DNA from: Punica granatum
Lineage: Eukaryota; Streptophyta; Magnoliopsida; Myrtales; Lythraceae
Reading direction: 5' to 3'
NCBI RefSeq assembly: GCF_007655135.1
Contig: NC_045134.1
Span: 3,120,982 to 3,184,981 of the forward strand
Length of the DNA stretch: 64,000 bases
Shown: piece after piece, positions 24,313 to 36,290 of the stretch
How positions within the stretch are numbered: position 1 is the first letter of the stretch
Layout of the letters: every line of letters begins with the position of its first letter
Program-made: the position numbers and the translations under genes
Notes under the pieces: model-generated
The model's database searches: none
What the model saw: the letters and a program-made list of their open reading frames with translations, nothing else
What the model was told of the DNA's origin: nothing

Positions 24313-24832
24313 TTGTCATTTTTCTTTAAACCTCGTTTTGTCTTTTTTCGAATATTCGTGTCATACTTTGTTTAATCTCGTATCAATTTCGAATTAAACG
24401 CATTCGACAGCTGCACTCGTCGTAGAACCTTGTGAGAACAATCTCAAGATGGTAACATTTGTTTTGAGACATGAGGTGGGACAATTCGAGTAGGACTCGC
24501 TCGATATGATGGCATTGTTCAAACTAGCAGTTCTAGGTTCTTGGAGATGAGAACATAGTTGAAAGATTCTAATCGCAGGATCCAAATAGACCGAATTACA
24601 TCGTCATCATCAAGAGCAAGTCGATAGGACATGGATCTGCAAACATAAGATGACCTGTTCCACAAGATCACAACACGCACTGCTCGGATTCGATCTGCTT
24701 TAGCTTTAATTTACACAGCTCCATCAATTGCGAATCCATGATTATTCACTAGTTCTGCATTCATTGAAACGGAGCACGAGGAGCTCCTCTTCTTCAATAC
24801 ACGGCCAATCGGTCCATGATGAGTTATCCATT

Positions 24833-26796
24833 TTATTTCTGAAGAAGCTCTTTTGCTTTGCTTGACCAAGCATCATAAATCTCGTCCGAGAACAGAACAA
24901 AGTGCACCTGCAAATAAAGATTCTTCCATGAAACTGCGAGAAGTTGCTATCCCCTAGTAATCATCGTTCATCACAGCCAAGAGGGAAAAACGGGAAAGAT
25001 ATCTCATCAAGCAAGTCAAACACAGGTTAGCTTTATCGGCGACGAACATAAGATCGGCACAGTCACTGAAAGGGAAAGAATTGGTGCTAGAATGTTGGAA
25101 GCAATTGAAGCCTTAAAGGTTACCAGATACCTCTTTCAAGCCATCTGAAAACTCCTCTACAGTAGATATAGCTACCGCGGCAGCTTCATCATATGGATAT
25201 CTACGACATAGGTAAACAGACAACACCTCATTAGGTTCTTTCAAGTAAGTTTCCAGGCAGAGCAGCAAGATAAAAATCGCCACGATCTGAAAAGGCGAAA
25301 CAAAATAGACTACTTATCACTGTCCCCATACCCATATACACCGCAGGATATAGCCGGAAATGCGATGTACTGGATGTTGTTCTCTTTGGCCACGGCAAGG
25401 CTGTTCCTGTAATTGCAAAACAATAAAAACAACCATCAGAAGAAACACCAAAAGCGAAATCACTGGACCGATGGAAAAGACAACATTTTAGGATGAATAT
25501 AACTATAGGGAGGCAGACAGTAATATTGTACTTGTAGGCACTTCTAAGGGATTCTTGGGGATTTTTGTCGGTGTCGTAGATCGGGCCAACCGTGTGTATA
25601 ACATGGGATGCAGGCAATTTGAATCCTCTGCACATTGCAAGCATATATTCAGTGCTACAAGTACTATAGTAGATCTAGCAGTATCATTTGCAATGCTGCA
25701 TTAAAGTTGCTAGTGAAATATGAGAACAAATACAACACGCAGAGATCCATCTGAGAAACACTTACGGAGTGATCCTAGCTTCACCAGTGGGGCAACGGAT
25801 TCCTGGGCGGACTTCTGGGACCTTATAACAAGCTTCTAAAAGCTCCGGTCCTGCAGCTCGGTGTATGGCTAATACAAAACCCAATCAGTGGAGGTTAGTA
25901 GAGCAGCTTGTAATGATACAGCGAGTAGACCAAGCTATCAGACAAGTACCTCCATCTGCACCACCGCCTCCAAGCATTCTCTCATTCGCGGGATTAACCT
26001 GTGGAAGACCACCCACCACTATGTAGTACAAGTACAATAGATCGAAGCTTCTGAATCCGAAATTAATAATAAGCATCAAAGGACAAGCCTTTCCAGAAAT
26101 GAGAAAAAAATAAAAAAAAGAACAAAACATCAATTGATGAAACAACCCTCCATTCAGTTGCCGAAACAACAACATTTGATGTTGCAATTTCACTTTCACA
26201 AACAGCAATCAAATGCATCTGAGTAATCCCAACGCAACAATCTTTTTGTTTCAGGACGAATTGGTTCCTTTCTTACATCATACGATTATCATATGGCTGA
26301 GACAAGTCAATCCACAGAGCAGAACTATGTCGTCTCCGAAGCTAACGATACTGCAGAAACATTACGAAATTTTCTTCAAGAACAATGAAACCAATTCGGC
26401 AAACGATTCATCGCAATCGGTGCAATTCTCCAGAACTTCACTAACAAGTAATGAGCAGAGAGAGAGTGGGAGAGAAAGAGTACGTACGACTGCGTCGGAG
26501 GATCCATCGACGGACCACTTGGTGATGTCGCCTTGAAGGATCACCAGAGCGCTCGCCGGCGACAGCGAGAAGTGGATGGTCCTCGCGCCAGCTGCATTCC
26601 CTCCTTGGCTCGACATACTTGCGGCCTTAAATGCCGAGGCGCTCAGGGAGTGGAACTGAGGAAGGGCTCTGCGACGGTGAAGGACGCGGACTTCGCTCGG
26701 CCTTGAGATGGCGGAGGAGGAGAGGGTTCCAGATGTCGTCGAAGCTCCAAGAAGAAGAACCTGAGCTCGAGCTCCTCTTAGAAGGTGACTCCTCAT
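24833..26796 (-). CDS. macro-domain protein, MacroD-type ADP-ribose hydrolase
   Basis: Macro domains of this type bind ADP-ribose and remove it from proteins or from O-acetyl-ADP-ribose. Seven exons (26488-26796, 25950-25998, 25766-25868, 25532-25627, 25332-25406, 25131-25200, 24833-24907) join to 259 codons. The domain starts at about residue 74. GDITKW (89-94), VNPANERMLGGGGADG (104-119; Asn108 and Asp118 are at the MacroD catalytic positions), AIHRAAGPEL, CPTGEARIT, VIHTVGPIY, AFPAISCGVYGYP and VHFVLFSDEIYD follow in order. The first 60 residues are Arg/Ser/Ala-rich and look like an organelle targeting peptide; an internal Met61 could give a shorter cytosolic form. It is divergent from the plus-strand gene at 27130 and tandem with MnSOD. 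Confidence 0.93.
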
Positions 26797-27129
26797 TTGG
26801 TCAAAAAGTCAGCGCCTGTTCGCTGATCGGAATCCGACTCCGTCCGTCTTACCCAGAGTTCTGTTTTCCGGACCTTCTCGATGGTGGAGCCCATTGGGCC
26901 TTCCGCAACTGCAAATGGGCCCATGAGAGAATCTGAGCCCAAAGTCGGAGGATGAGCTCATGTGCCGACTCCGACCGCCGAATACAATCTCAGCCGCCGC
27001 CATTTTCGTTCCCGCCACGCCCTCTTTCCTTGGTTGGTCTCCCTCCCTCTTCGGTCGTCTGCTCTGCTCTTCTCCGCTCCTCTGTCTCTCTCTCTCTCTC
27101 TCGAGCAGCGAGGAGCAGAGGTCAGCGCT
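26797..27129. promoter_or_regulatory. bidirectional promoter between macro gene and unknown gene
   Basis: The two start codons face away from each other with 333 bp between them, so both promoters and 5' UTRs must share it. The stretch is GC/CT-rich, with a (TC)n tract at about 27086-27102, and no clear TATA box on either strand. That is common for housekeeping-type divergent plant promoters. Confidence 0.6.
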
Positions 27130-30100
27130 ATGGGCTCCGGGGGAGAGGTGAGAGGGACTGTACCCTCACCTCCTGATACTGGAAAATCGCCTCTTCACCA
27201 CATCTTCAAAGACGCAATATCCGCGATTCTGACCTCAGAGGTACCGAATTCCTCTTCGATTCAATTCTGTTCCGTGAGGAAGCCCATTTTAAATTCTGGT
27301 CGACTGCTATGCTTGTCACGGCATTTCCGGTTGTTTCATTTGCTATGTAGCCTTTCCGTGCAGTACTTTCCCTTCCGTCGATCTTTCTTTATCCATCAAG
27401 ATTTAGGTTTGTTTTGTATGCTGCCTTCGACTGTGAAATCAAGCGATAGGTGGGGACAATCGAGTTTCCCTGAAATTGTTGATTTCGGTGGTCTTTTTTT
27501 TGGCTCATTGAATTGTTAAAAGTGAAATCTTTGTTGCAGACAGGTTAAAGTAGAAGACTTTTGTGGGTGGTTTGCTCCTTATGTTGAATCTCGTACTTAA
27601 AGATCAGTATGCAAGGCTTAGGTTCTTGTGCTTTTGGTACAAATGGGATTTCTAACTTTTGATCAATGTGTAGTTTATGAGCGCAAGTGTTCTCTCAGCC
27701 ATCACATTAGTGTATAAGGAAAGATGGTTTCTCCGAGAATTCTCTAATAGGAGGATTCTACTACTTGAGGGGAAAGGAGTTCGCTGTTAGTTTTTGTGTT
27801 AGTTCGTTGGTGAGCATGTGCATTTTTACTTGATATATGCTCCTTGATTGTTTCCAATGGCAGTCTGTAGGACCTTCACTTCTAAGGAGTCTGTACGCAT
27901 TCTTAAGGAATTTTACATTGAGGACATCGTTAGCCGTCTCATATCAACAGGACATCCTCAAACTCTCCAGTATTCTCTTCAACGATCTGGAAGATAGATT
28001 CAAACAATATTTCGTCTCCTTGAAGGAGTTTTCTAAGTGTTCTACTGCTCGAGAGAAGACTGCCCGACCATCTCTAGAATTCTGGTGCCAAATCGAAGAG
28101 TTGGTTCTGCTCTTAAGATGCTGTCTGGCAACGTTGACCTGGCCCAGCTTTGATCAAAGTCTTGTTCTAGAAAAGGCTAAATTTCTCCTCTCGATACTCA
28201 GGAGGCTAATCTCCTTTGATGTGAGTGGTAGGAACGGAGAGCAGCTCATTATCTTCAGGAAGTTCCGGAGGAAACGAACTTATGATGATGACAATGGTTA
28301 CACCACTTCAGTTGTTGAGGACTTCTTTGCCTCCTTACGTTTCTTTGAACCTACGGATCCGTGCTGTTCATCATTATGTGCACTTCTGGAGGTAGTCTCC
28401 TAGAATCACCAATTTCCTATAGTTAAATTTCTGTGAGTTTGAAAGCAAGAGCCTTTCTTCCGTTTCCTTATTCTTTGTTATCTCCCAGAACAGGTTTTTG
28501 CTGATGAGCTTCTGGCTGCAGAATCACTGAGGAAATGCTTTGTATGTGTTGAGTCTGCATTGTCCTGGCAACCACTATTTAAGATCAATGTTAGCAGCAG
28601 CGAAATCGAATTGGTCTTGGAGGTCATATGCGCTCATCTAATCCTGCTTGTGTCTGATGAGCAAGCAGTCGAGAATGCTTTGGACAGATTGAACAGGCAG
28701 CATATGAAGGAACCCCGCTTTCCCGAACTTAGTGTGTCAGGAGCATTAAATTTACTTCTTAATCCCATTCTGCTGTCTGCTCCACAATTGTTCCAGGCAC
28801 ATCTGATTCTACTCGTTTCAGAAGCGATCGATGCTGACATGTCACAGCAAACAATGGGATTGCATGTCAGAGAAATTGATTTCTACTTCATAGCATTCGA
28901 GAAGTCTCTATACATGTATAAGAGACATATCTCTTCTTACTGGGATGATATTCCTCTAGGATATAGGGCTTCATTTTCTTATTCATGTCCACTGGAAAGA
29001 AGTCTGCCATCTTTCAGATCTTGTATTAAGCTAGTGACAGAACAGAAACTTGATTTGCTTGAGGCCAGATCAGAATCTCTGTGGAGCCTGCATATGCAGA
29101 ATAAGCCTTCAGAGAGCAAGGATGACCTTCTTTCCACATCCATCGCGTACATCAAAGAGAATGCAGGTGTTCTTGAGGAGTCGTGCAGAGATGAGATGTC
29201 ATCAGTCTTAATCTCACTAACATTGAGAGCCTTCTCTGATGCTCCTTGTGACGGCAGCCTCTATATGAAACAGGGTGGAAGCCCAAAGGACATTTACCTT
29301 CTTTCGTCCATTTTGAGGTTGATGAGTAACTCCATGATGCGAATCGTGTGGTGCTTAAGACATGGTGGGAATAATGGTCGTCTAAATGAATTGAAGGACT
29401 TCTCGTCATGCAGGGTGTATGAACTACTGCTTGGTGCAATGCGCTGCTCTCAGCAGTTTAATGTCCATTTACCAGTTCAAAGTTCCTTTTGCAAGATGAT
29501 GAGGGCTCATCCAATTTGTAGGCATAAGGAGTCCAATTGGATGCTTTTGCAATTTTCAGGATTACTATCTCTTTGTTTTGTTGGCGGGTTCGATTTCTTG
29601 GTTAAGGCTTGCTTGTCTGTGATGGCTGCGCTTTTGAATCTGATCATTTTCGAAGAAGGGAGTCTGCTTGCACTAAGGTCCCAGCTCCGTATTGGACACA
29701 AATCCTCAGCTTTTGGACACTCTTGTGGAGAGGAAGAGGTGAAACACCGTTCTCTGATCAGCGCAGCAATTTTCGAACTTCTGTTTAGCTGCTGTTGAGT
29801 TGAGTCTTTACAAGGTTTCCTTATTTTCAGGCTGCAGGAGAACAGAGATCTAGTGAAAAGAGAAAGAGGTCCAGTCAAATCGCCTCAACCTTTCTCAAAA
29901 TCCAGAGACATTGCTCATGGTAAGAGCAATACAAAATGTTTATGGGCGTATAAGTCGGTTTTACTTCACTTGAGGTTGCACATTCTTATGTTTCAACTTT
30001 TTTGCAGTATCCAAGAAGAGTCAGGAGATCATGCAGACTCTGTTGGCCTCACTGGGAGACAAGAAGAAACTTGTAGTGGGGAAGTCTTCTTCAAGTGTGT

Positions 30101-30287
30101 GCTGGGAGCATCAGAACAAGATTACAGTGATTTGGTAGATTTTGTCGAATTCAAAGAGGGGAAGGACTATTCCTTGTGGTTGAAAAATCGGGAAAAGTAC
30201 CGGAGATGGAGATTGGAGAAGACGGCGGTTGTGAGGTGGAGGCGGAAGAAAATGACTATGAGGAAGATCAACCTAAGGAAAAGATAA
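27130..30287 (+). CDS. plant-specific protein of unknown function, 750 residues
   Basis: I do not recognise a named domain. Five exons (27130-27240, 27864-28391, 28494-29738, 29831-29919, 30008-30287) join in phase to 751 codons with GT-AG introns. Exon 1 gives MGSGGEVRGTVPSPPDTG and an Ile/Leu-rich start. The middle 590 residues are helix-rich and Leu/Ser-rich without low complexity, like an alpha-solenoid scaffold. The tail has a basic stretch SSEKRKRSSQ, an acidic stretch, then WLKNREKYRRWRLEK and a Lys/Arg-rich end, suggestive of nuclear or RNA/ribosome association. The 90-bp intron 29739-29830 is chosen because reading on gives a stop (FSCC) before the conserved-looking basic tail. It shares a promoter with the macro gene. 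Confidence 0.8.
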
Positions 30288-30863
30288 CAGCTAGAGCTAG
30301 TTAGTGGTGACCTCGGCATGTAAATTAAGATGAAGTTAGCGCGCGGGTGTGTGCAGTTTATTTTCAGATGAAAACAGTGTATGGCGACTTCGTAAATGTC
30401 AAATAATCAGCTAGAAGATCTATCATGTCTATTTGTTGGATTTCCAAACAACTATCAACTAATCTATCTAACCTTGTAGACTCAGAATCATATGCCGGCT
30501 CGAGTGTTTTTATACGTGGATGCTGTTCTTTTCTACAGCAGAAGTTACACGATCATCAAAATTTTACTGCAAGATATATCATCAAGGAAATGGATAAAAA
30601 CCTACAAATCTTTTAATCACCCTTCGTTATATGAATGGCAAACAATGAACGTCCCCTTGCCATTTACTATGACTGACCACTCTCTGTCCTGTTCTTTTCT
30701 TCTGCCTTTCCTTAAACTTTTAAGACTTAGAAATCATTCTGTAGGTAAGAACATAAGCAGATGTCTAGCGGGTGCCAAAATCTACCACCTCAGCAACGGA
30801 CATAACCTCCCAGACTCCGCAGCGGCCGCATAGATGTCATTGGTCCAGTATGTTCCACGAATC

Positions 30864-32285
30864 CTAGAACTGGCCACCTTGGAATGTCTGACCAAACTGC
30901 CAGTTTGAAGGGGCGACCTTGTAGCTGGTCACGGTTCTGCCGTCACTGGTGGTCACCTGGAAGGAGAGGCTCTGGCCGTTGAGGTAAGAGTTGCTCTGCC
31001 AGTTCTGGCCCCAGTTCCTGGACATGGTCTGCCACCCGGTCTTGGAACCCTTGATGGACACGGAGTGAACATCTCCTGCGCCCGCGACGTTTGTGATCAG
31101 AACAAGGTTGAAGTATGAGTGGCCATTGATTGTGAACCTTATGCCTCCTTTCTTCACGCAAGGGACCCTGTGAAAGGTATAACCATGTCCAGAAATGAGC
31201 CCATCATCTCTTCCCATTCATTCTGAATGAAAACAACTATACCGCAGTTTGATGCTTATTAAAAGAATTTTTATCATTTACCTTCTGAAGACTACGGGGA
31301 CGATCCCGGCCCTGTACTGGGCGATTTGCAGAAAAGCAGGCTCGGCCATGTCGAAATGCTGGAGGGGTGGATTGCACCACCCACCATTGTCATTGGACTG
31401 AGCGAAGTTCGGAGGACAGAAGTTTGTGGCAGTGACGGTGATGGTCCCGGGGAGGCACCACCTTGGGTCGTCGTTGCACCGCATCTCGTAGCACGCCCCA
31501 CAGCTCATGCCATTGTTGAACAAAGCAGTGCTAAGGGCAGCAGTGTTGGTGCCATAGCCTTGGCTGTACAGATTTCCATACCCACAAGCACCCCCTAAGT
31601 TAAAAATGGAACGCACATGAGGGGCAGTTTAATCAATTAGTTGGTCAAGGAATACCAACAAATAGTAATAATTTTTCTTGGTGACATGTGTGTCTATTAG
31701 ACTCTTTTTTGTATTTGCACATGTTGTGAAATTTTCTAATTTTTTGCAATCATTAGAGATTAAAATACCACTTTTTTGGTCTTTAAGTTTAAAAAAATTA
31801 TAATGAATAAAATCTTGTTTTTAAAAAATAAACTCTGTATTTTTCCCTCTTATAGCTCATGAATTATCATTAATCAAAGGGCGTATGAGCCCGATGCAGA
31901 AGTCTGCAAGTTTCAGTTCAATTTGATAAAGCAAAATACTCTTTTGCTTTCATAATATAATATTATAAACGTCAATCAACTAACAATGATAAAGACACTC
32001 GTGATTTGACCCTGAAAAAAATATTATAAATTATTATGTTTTCACTAAAGATTAAAAAGAACCCAAAAAAAAAAGTAACTTCATCACTGCAAAAAAAAAA
32101 AAAGTCATTTTATTTTGGAAAAGGGTATCTCTCTTTTACGTACCCATCGTGCCGGATGCATCACCGCCTCCATAGAATGTAGCGTGCCCGCCTTCCCAAC
32201 CTCCATAATCACCATGAGAGCCATGAATGTTGCCCAAACTCACAATGGCAAACACCACAATTGCTAATCCTCCAAATGTAGCCAT
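30864..32285 (-). CDS. EXPA: alpha-expansin
   Basis: This is a secreted cell-wall loosening protein. Three exons (32144-32285, 31282-31594, 30864-31167) join to 253 codons (252 residues), the family's usual size and intron positions. Residues 1-22 form a signal peptide. Domain 1 (GH45-like) carries [20 protein letters not shown], the Cys-rich [12 protein letters not shown] and CGACYEMRC, the alpha-expansin insertion with WCNPP, and the HFD motif (HFDMAEPAF). Domain 2 (CBM63-like) has [15 protein letters not shown], the aromatic NWGQNWQ and [13 protein letters not shown], ending [13 protein letters not shown]. No residue known to matter is missing. It acts on cellulose/xyloglucan contacts without hydrolysis; that is family knowledge. 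Confidence 0.96.
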
Positions 32286-32408
32286 TCTGAATATGTGTTA
32301 AGATATACAAATAAATGTAAGAGAGATAGAGAGGGGGGGAGAGAGAGAGGAATTGAATGGTTTGATGATGTGTTTGTTTGCTTAAAGATTGTAAAGGGAG
32401 GGCTCTAC

Positions 32409-32415
32409 TTATATA
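32409..32415 (-). promoter_or_regulatory. TATA box of the expansin gene
   Basis: TATATAA on the minus strand, inside CCCCTATATAAGTAGAGC, lies about 124 bp before the expansin ATG, a normal TATA position given a leader of roughly 90 bp. A (GA/CT)n tract lies in that leader at 32320-32350. Confidence 0.65.
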
Positions 32416-32429
32416 GGGGAGTTTGAGGT

Positions 32430-35400
32430 TAGTACTGTTGTGTGGATATTGTAGTAGAAAGAGGCAACTTGTTCTATATTATGTAATATTGAAAGCCACA
32501 ATATAGAATGGAGTGTAATTGAAATAAAATCCACATTTTTAAGGGTCATTTCCCTATTGAAAAGGGATCAAATTGCACATGCAAATGTTCCACTAAGACC
32601 ACCCAACTGCTTGCTCTATAGGCCCCACCCACATGCACATGCATTTTTTCCCCTCTCATTTCTCATTACTATTACTTCTTCCCTTCTTCGGGCTAATATC
32701 GACTCCGGATGATTGGCGTCGAGTACTTATCGAGAGGTTGCCTCAGAATAGCTCTATTGGAATATTGTATATAGTCTCTCGAGATTGACATCATTATGCT
32801 CGAATCTGTAGATTCAAAGCGCTCCTGTGGTTAGTACAGGTTCGACTCAAGATCTTAATCAGAATTTTCGGTTTTCCGATTTCTTATTATAGTGGTTCCT
32901 TTACCCTCATCGGATGTGGTAGTACTTTCGATGCCTTTTTTTTTTTTAATATGCATGAAATTGTCGAAATCATCCTACGTAGCTCGGTAGGTGAGAGTTT
33001 GCATGCAACGAAATTCTAGGTTACGGTCTCATCCAAAAAAAATGGCGAAGAACGAACTGAGACATAGTATATGCTTTCAATCTTAAATTATTTGAACCTT
33101 TCCACCCGAAAATATAATAATTAGTAACTAGTTTTGTCGTCGATGTCTGCCTCCAAATCTACAGTTCTCATTTTGGTTATTCTCAATTTTGTGGGGGAAA
33201 TTCTCTCATATGCACGCTAGATTAAAAAAACTGAAAAATGAAAAAATAATGCAAAATTCTGAGAGAAAACTAGATGAAAAAACATCCTTGATTTTTAAGT
33301 TTATGAGAACAAGCAAATATGTAAAATGGAAAAGGAAAAATATGAAAATGTGGTGACTGGACTAAGCCGGTAGGTTTGTTTAATGAGTTTCTGTCGGTGG
33401 CATGACAGAGAAATTAATCTCTTGGTATATGTCTGTGTGTACTCCCAAAAACACATTTTTAACAATAATCCAAAATCTATCTACCGAAAAGAAAACAATA
33501 ATCCAAAATCTACTGCTCGAAGGTTGTTGGGAAATAAAAAAAAAATTGGTAAGCTTAGTAATTAACTTAAATAAACAGTACAAAATAAAATAAAAACAAG
33601 GTGCGAAATGCTCCAAACTGATAGTTCTATTTCTTTTTCCCGATTAGCTTTTTTTTGGCTAATTTTATATTATTTCGAAATAAATAACTATATTATCCAT
33701 CTATCAAAATTTACAATCGTGTGTGTAGCTTTTAGAAAGGGGACACCGAGCTATACCGGTGCGAAAGAGACCGTCGATATTTAAATTTAATTATTGTTGG
33801 TTTTTATAACAATCTGATCTGAACAGACATTGTAAGGAATTATTGTTTATTAAAAAATCGTAAATAAAGTATCATATGACAAGTAATTATCTCGGTGTAA
33901 TCCAATTTTTGGACAAAATATTAATTAATATTGAGGAGATTAATGAGGAAATCTCGATGAGGTCCTACCATGTTAGGGGCACATGCATGTCGGGGGCTTC
34001 ATGGTCCCTTGCACTCGTGTGTTCACTTTCACAAATGGATTGGCGGCTCTCAATTTTTTAGCAATTAATTTCTGCACAAAGAAAAAAAAAATTTGAGGAC
34101 AAACTTTTGCAACCTCCGACGTGAAAAATCATATATCAAAGAAGAAATACTGTAATGTTATTTTTATATAATTCTTGAGATATTTCATAATATTTAATTG
34201 AAAAATATTATTAGGCTTGTGTTGGGATAGTTTCACTTTTATATTACATTTATATGTGTGTGCGTGTATATATCATAAGGTTGTACGTTATAACCAGCCA
34301 TCATATTTAAGCTAAGTTAACATTGATCCGTCCGCCGTACCACGTGATCCTCACATATGCCCATGAATTCCTTCACTAGTGTAGCCATAATTGCATAGTG
34401 AAAGATATCGTAGTCGAAAAATATTACAAATCCTAATCATGAGATATATAAATGTGTATATAATATCGTTTGAAGTAGCTGTCTCTTCAAATGATTTTCT
34501 TATCATATACAATGTGACATATAGTTCAGCACAAGCGGTGCACATCAAATCCGTGCCTGGTCGAAATCGAAGTGTGTATATAGTATGAATAAAATGGAAG
34601 GTGATAGTAAATGTTCCTTCGCAAATAAAAGTGAAATGATGGATGCATGTATTTTGTTCACTTGCCCAAAAAGGGAATGACATGAACTTTGCATTAATAG
34701 ATAAAAGATGAAATCATGAACTAAACAACCATTTGTTTCACTCACCTGTCTTATTAACCAATTCAATCCATATATTTGGCATGCATTAATCATCTCTCAT
34801 TTCGTGTTTTCACTGCAGGATCGTGTCGACATCTAACAACGCCCTTGTCGAGCGATGCATACTTATTTCATATAACTGCGTGAACGGGACCAAAGGCAAG
34901 CAAAATCCTCCTTAAAACTAGTGACAATGACATTTTCACAGGGGACAGAGGTGTCCAAAGAGCTTGAAGATTGAAAATGATCAGATCCACAGAAATGGCA
35001 TGTGACCAGATCCCATCTTTTAATGTTTGTTGCTAATGAAAGTGCCCTTCACAAGAGACTGCCTGTTAGTAGAGCCAAGACCCATGCATCCACTTGCAAG
35101 AGACTAAAATGCTGAATCCTAGAGGGACCTTTGAGAAGAAGATCAAGTCTCATGGTTATCCTTTCATTTTGTAGGGTGAAAAAATGGAAGCAATTTGCCA
35201 AGATATCAGAAATAAATTCAGTTCCACGGATTGTTTTTATCATCCACAGTTGAATCCAAACGATATATCTGATCGCGAACATTGATCTAAGTAGCAGTCG
35301 GAGGGCTTTCTTGGAAGAGGTCTCTGTCAAAGGGGGAGACAGTTGAACAACATGGTCACAGGTAGCAGCCACAGAGGTAGCTCTCATAATTGTTTCCGTT

Positions 35401-36290
35401 TATTTCTCTGCAGTTGTTTCTGTTCAATAACTTGCCCTTCTGCCATGTGCAACTAAGGGTGTGAGGAAGATAGGAGTCATTCTCTGGTCCTTATGATGGT
35501 GACAAGCAGTTTGCATATGTTTTTCGGGCTCGCTCTAAACACAGCTGGTGAAATGATATGTCGTAGCAAAGATAATGACACTGCTTTCTTATGGTCCAGG
35601 ATCATTGCACTGGGTGATTCTGCAAATCCTGCAGTTATACGGGCTTTTAGTTAGTTCGCACAATGCAATGCGGGACCTGAGAGATACTGCCAAATATATA
35701 TGCATTTGCAGGGGAGAGCACTCTCTGCCGGTGTGTTTTCCTGGAGGCAAGCAAACTCGGGTTGGTTTGATCTGGCATTACTAAAGCGATCATAACGAGA
35801 TGTATAAGGCATTTTTTGAACATAAATATTCTATATACTGAACTGGGATCCCGTGAATTACGTTAAAGGTAGAGTTCATTCCATCTAGTTAGGAACCTGT
35901 CCTCACACTGCTTCCGATTTCATTTTGGTTCAGGAGGATTCGAGTTAATATACGTAGATAAATGTTGCTGGATTTACTTATATTAAGTTAAATACCTCAC
36001 TGCTCTTCTCATGGAATCGGGCTTAACCAGGAGAGGGGGGAATCCTCTGGCAAATTAGGCCCACTAAACAGTAAACACCTTTTCCTTTTGGAAGAGGAGA
36101 CAGGCAGAGAGAGAATCAGCAATTAAAGAGACAATTCTTACATTCCAATACAACAGTCATGAAGAATCAACACTTGATTTGATTACAAAAAGAGTATGGT
36201 AAAAACAAACTTCGAATGGAAAGAATCAACATCATCAACGATTAGTCGTCTCTGTACAAGCATACAACAGTTTAGAGCACATGATCGTAG
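32430..36290. other. intergenic DNA between expansin and bZIP genes
   Basis: No supported gene. A SINE-like stretch may lie at 32978-33032: TAGCTCGGTAGG resembles a Pol III A box and GGTTACGGTCTC a weak B box. About 33.1-34.8 kb is AT-rich. 34.8-36.0 kb is less AT-rich but has only short frames. The part just before 36290 is probably the bZIP 3' UTR. Confidence 0.45.

Larger units (their letters stand above)
21035..26138 (-). repeat. segmental duplication, intact copy (MnSOD + macro)
   Basis: This block is the counterpart of 1637-5458 and contains full MnSOD and most of the macro gene. It is probably the ancestral locus, because the macro gene continues past the breakpoint into its first exon and shared promoter. 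Minor local events are a roughly 60-bp tandem duplication at about 22190-22308 and a partial 66-bp one at 21147-21262. Confidence 0.88.

Noticed and set aside
26952..27519. overlapping plus-strand frames starting upstream of 27130
   Set aside because: They run through the leader and past the exon 1 donor into the intron; only the frame from 27130 continues into later exons.
34351..35784. several short frames between expansin and bZIP
   Set aside because: AT-rich, low-complexity translations, no signs of selection or splicing.
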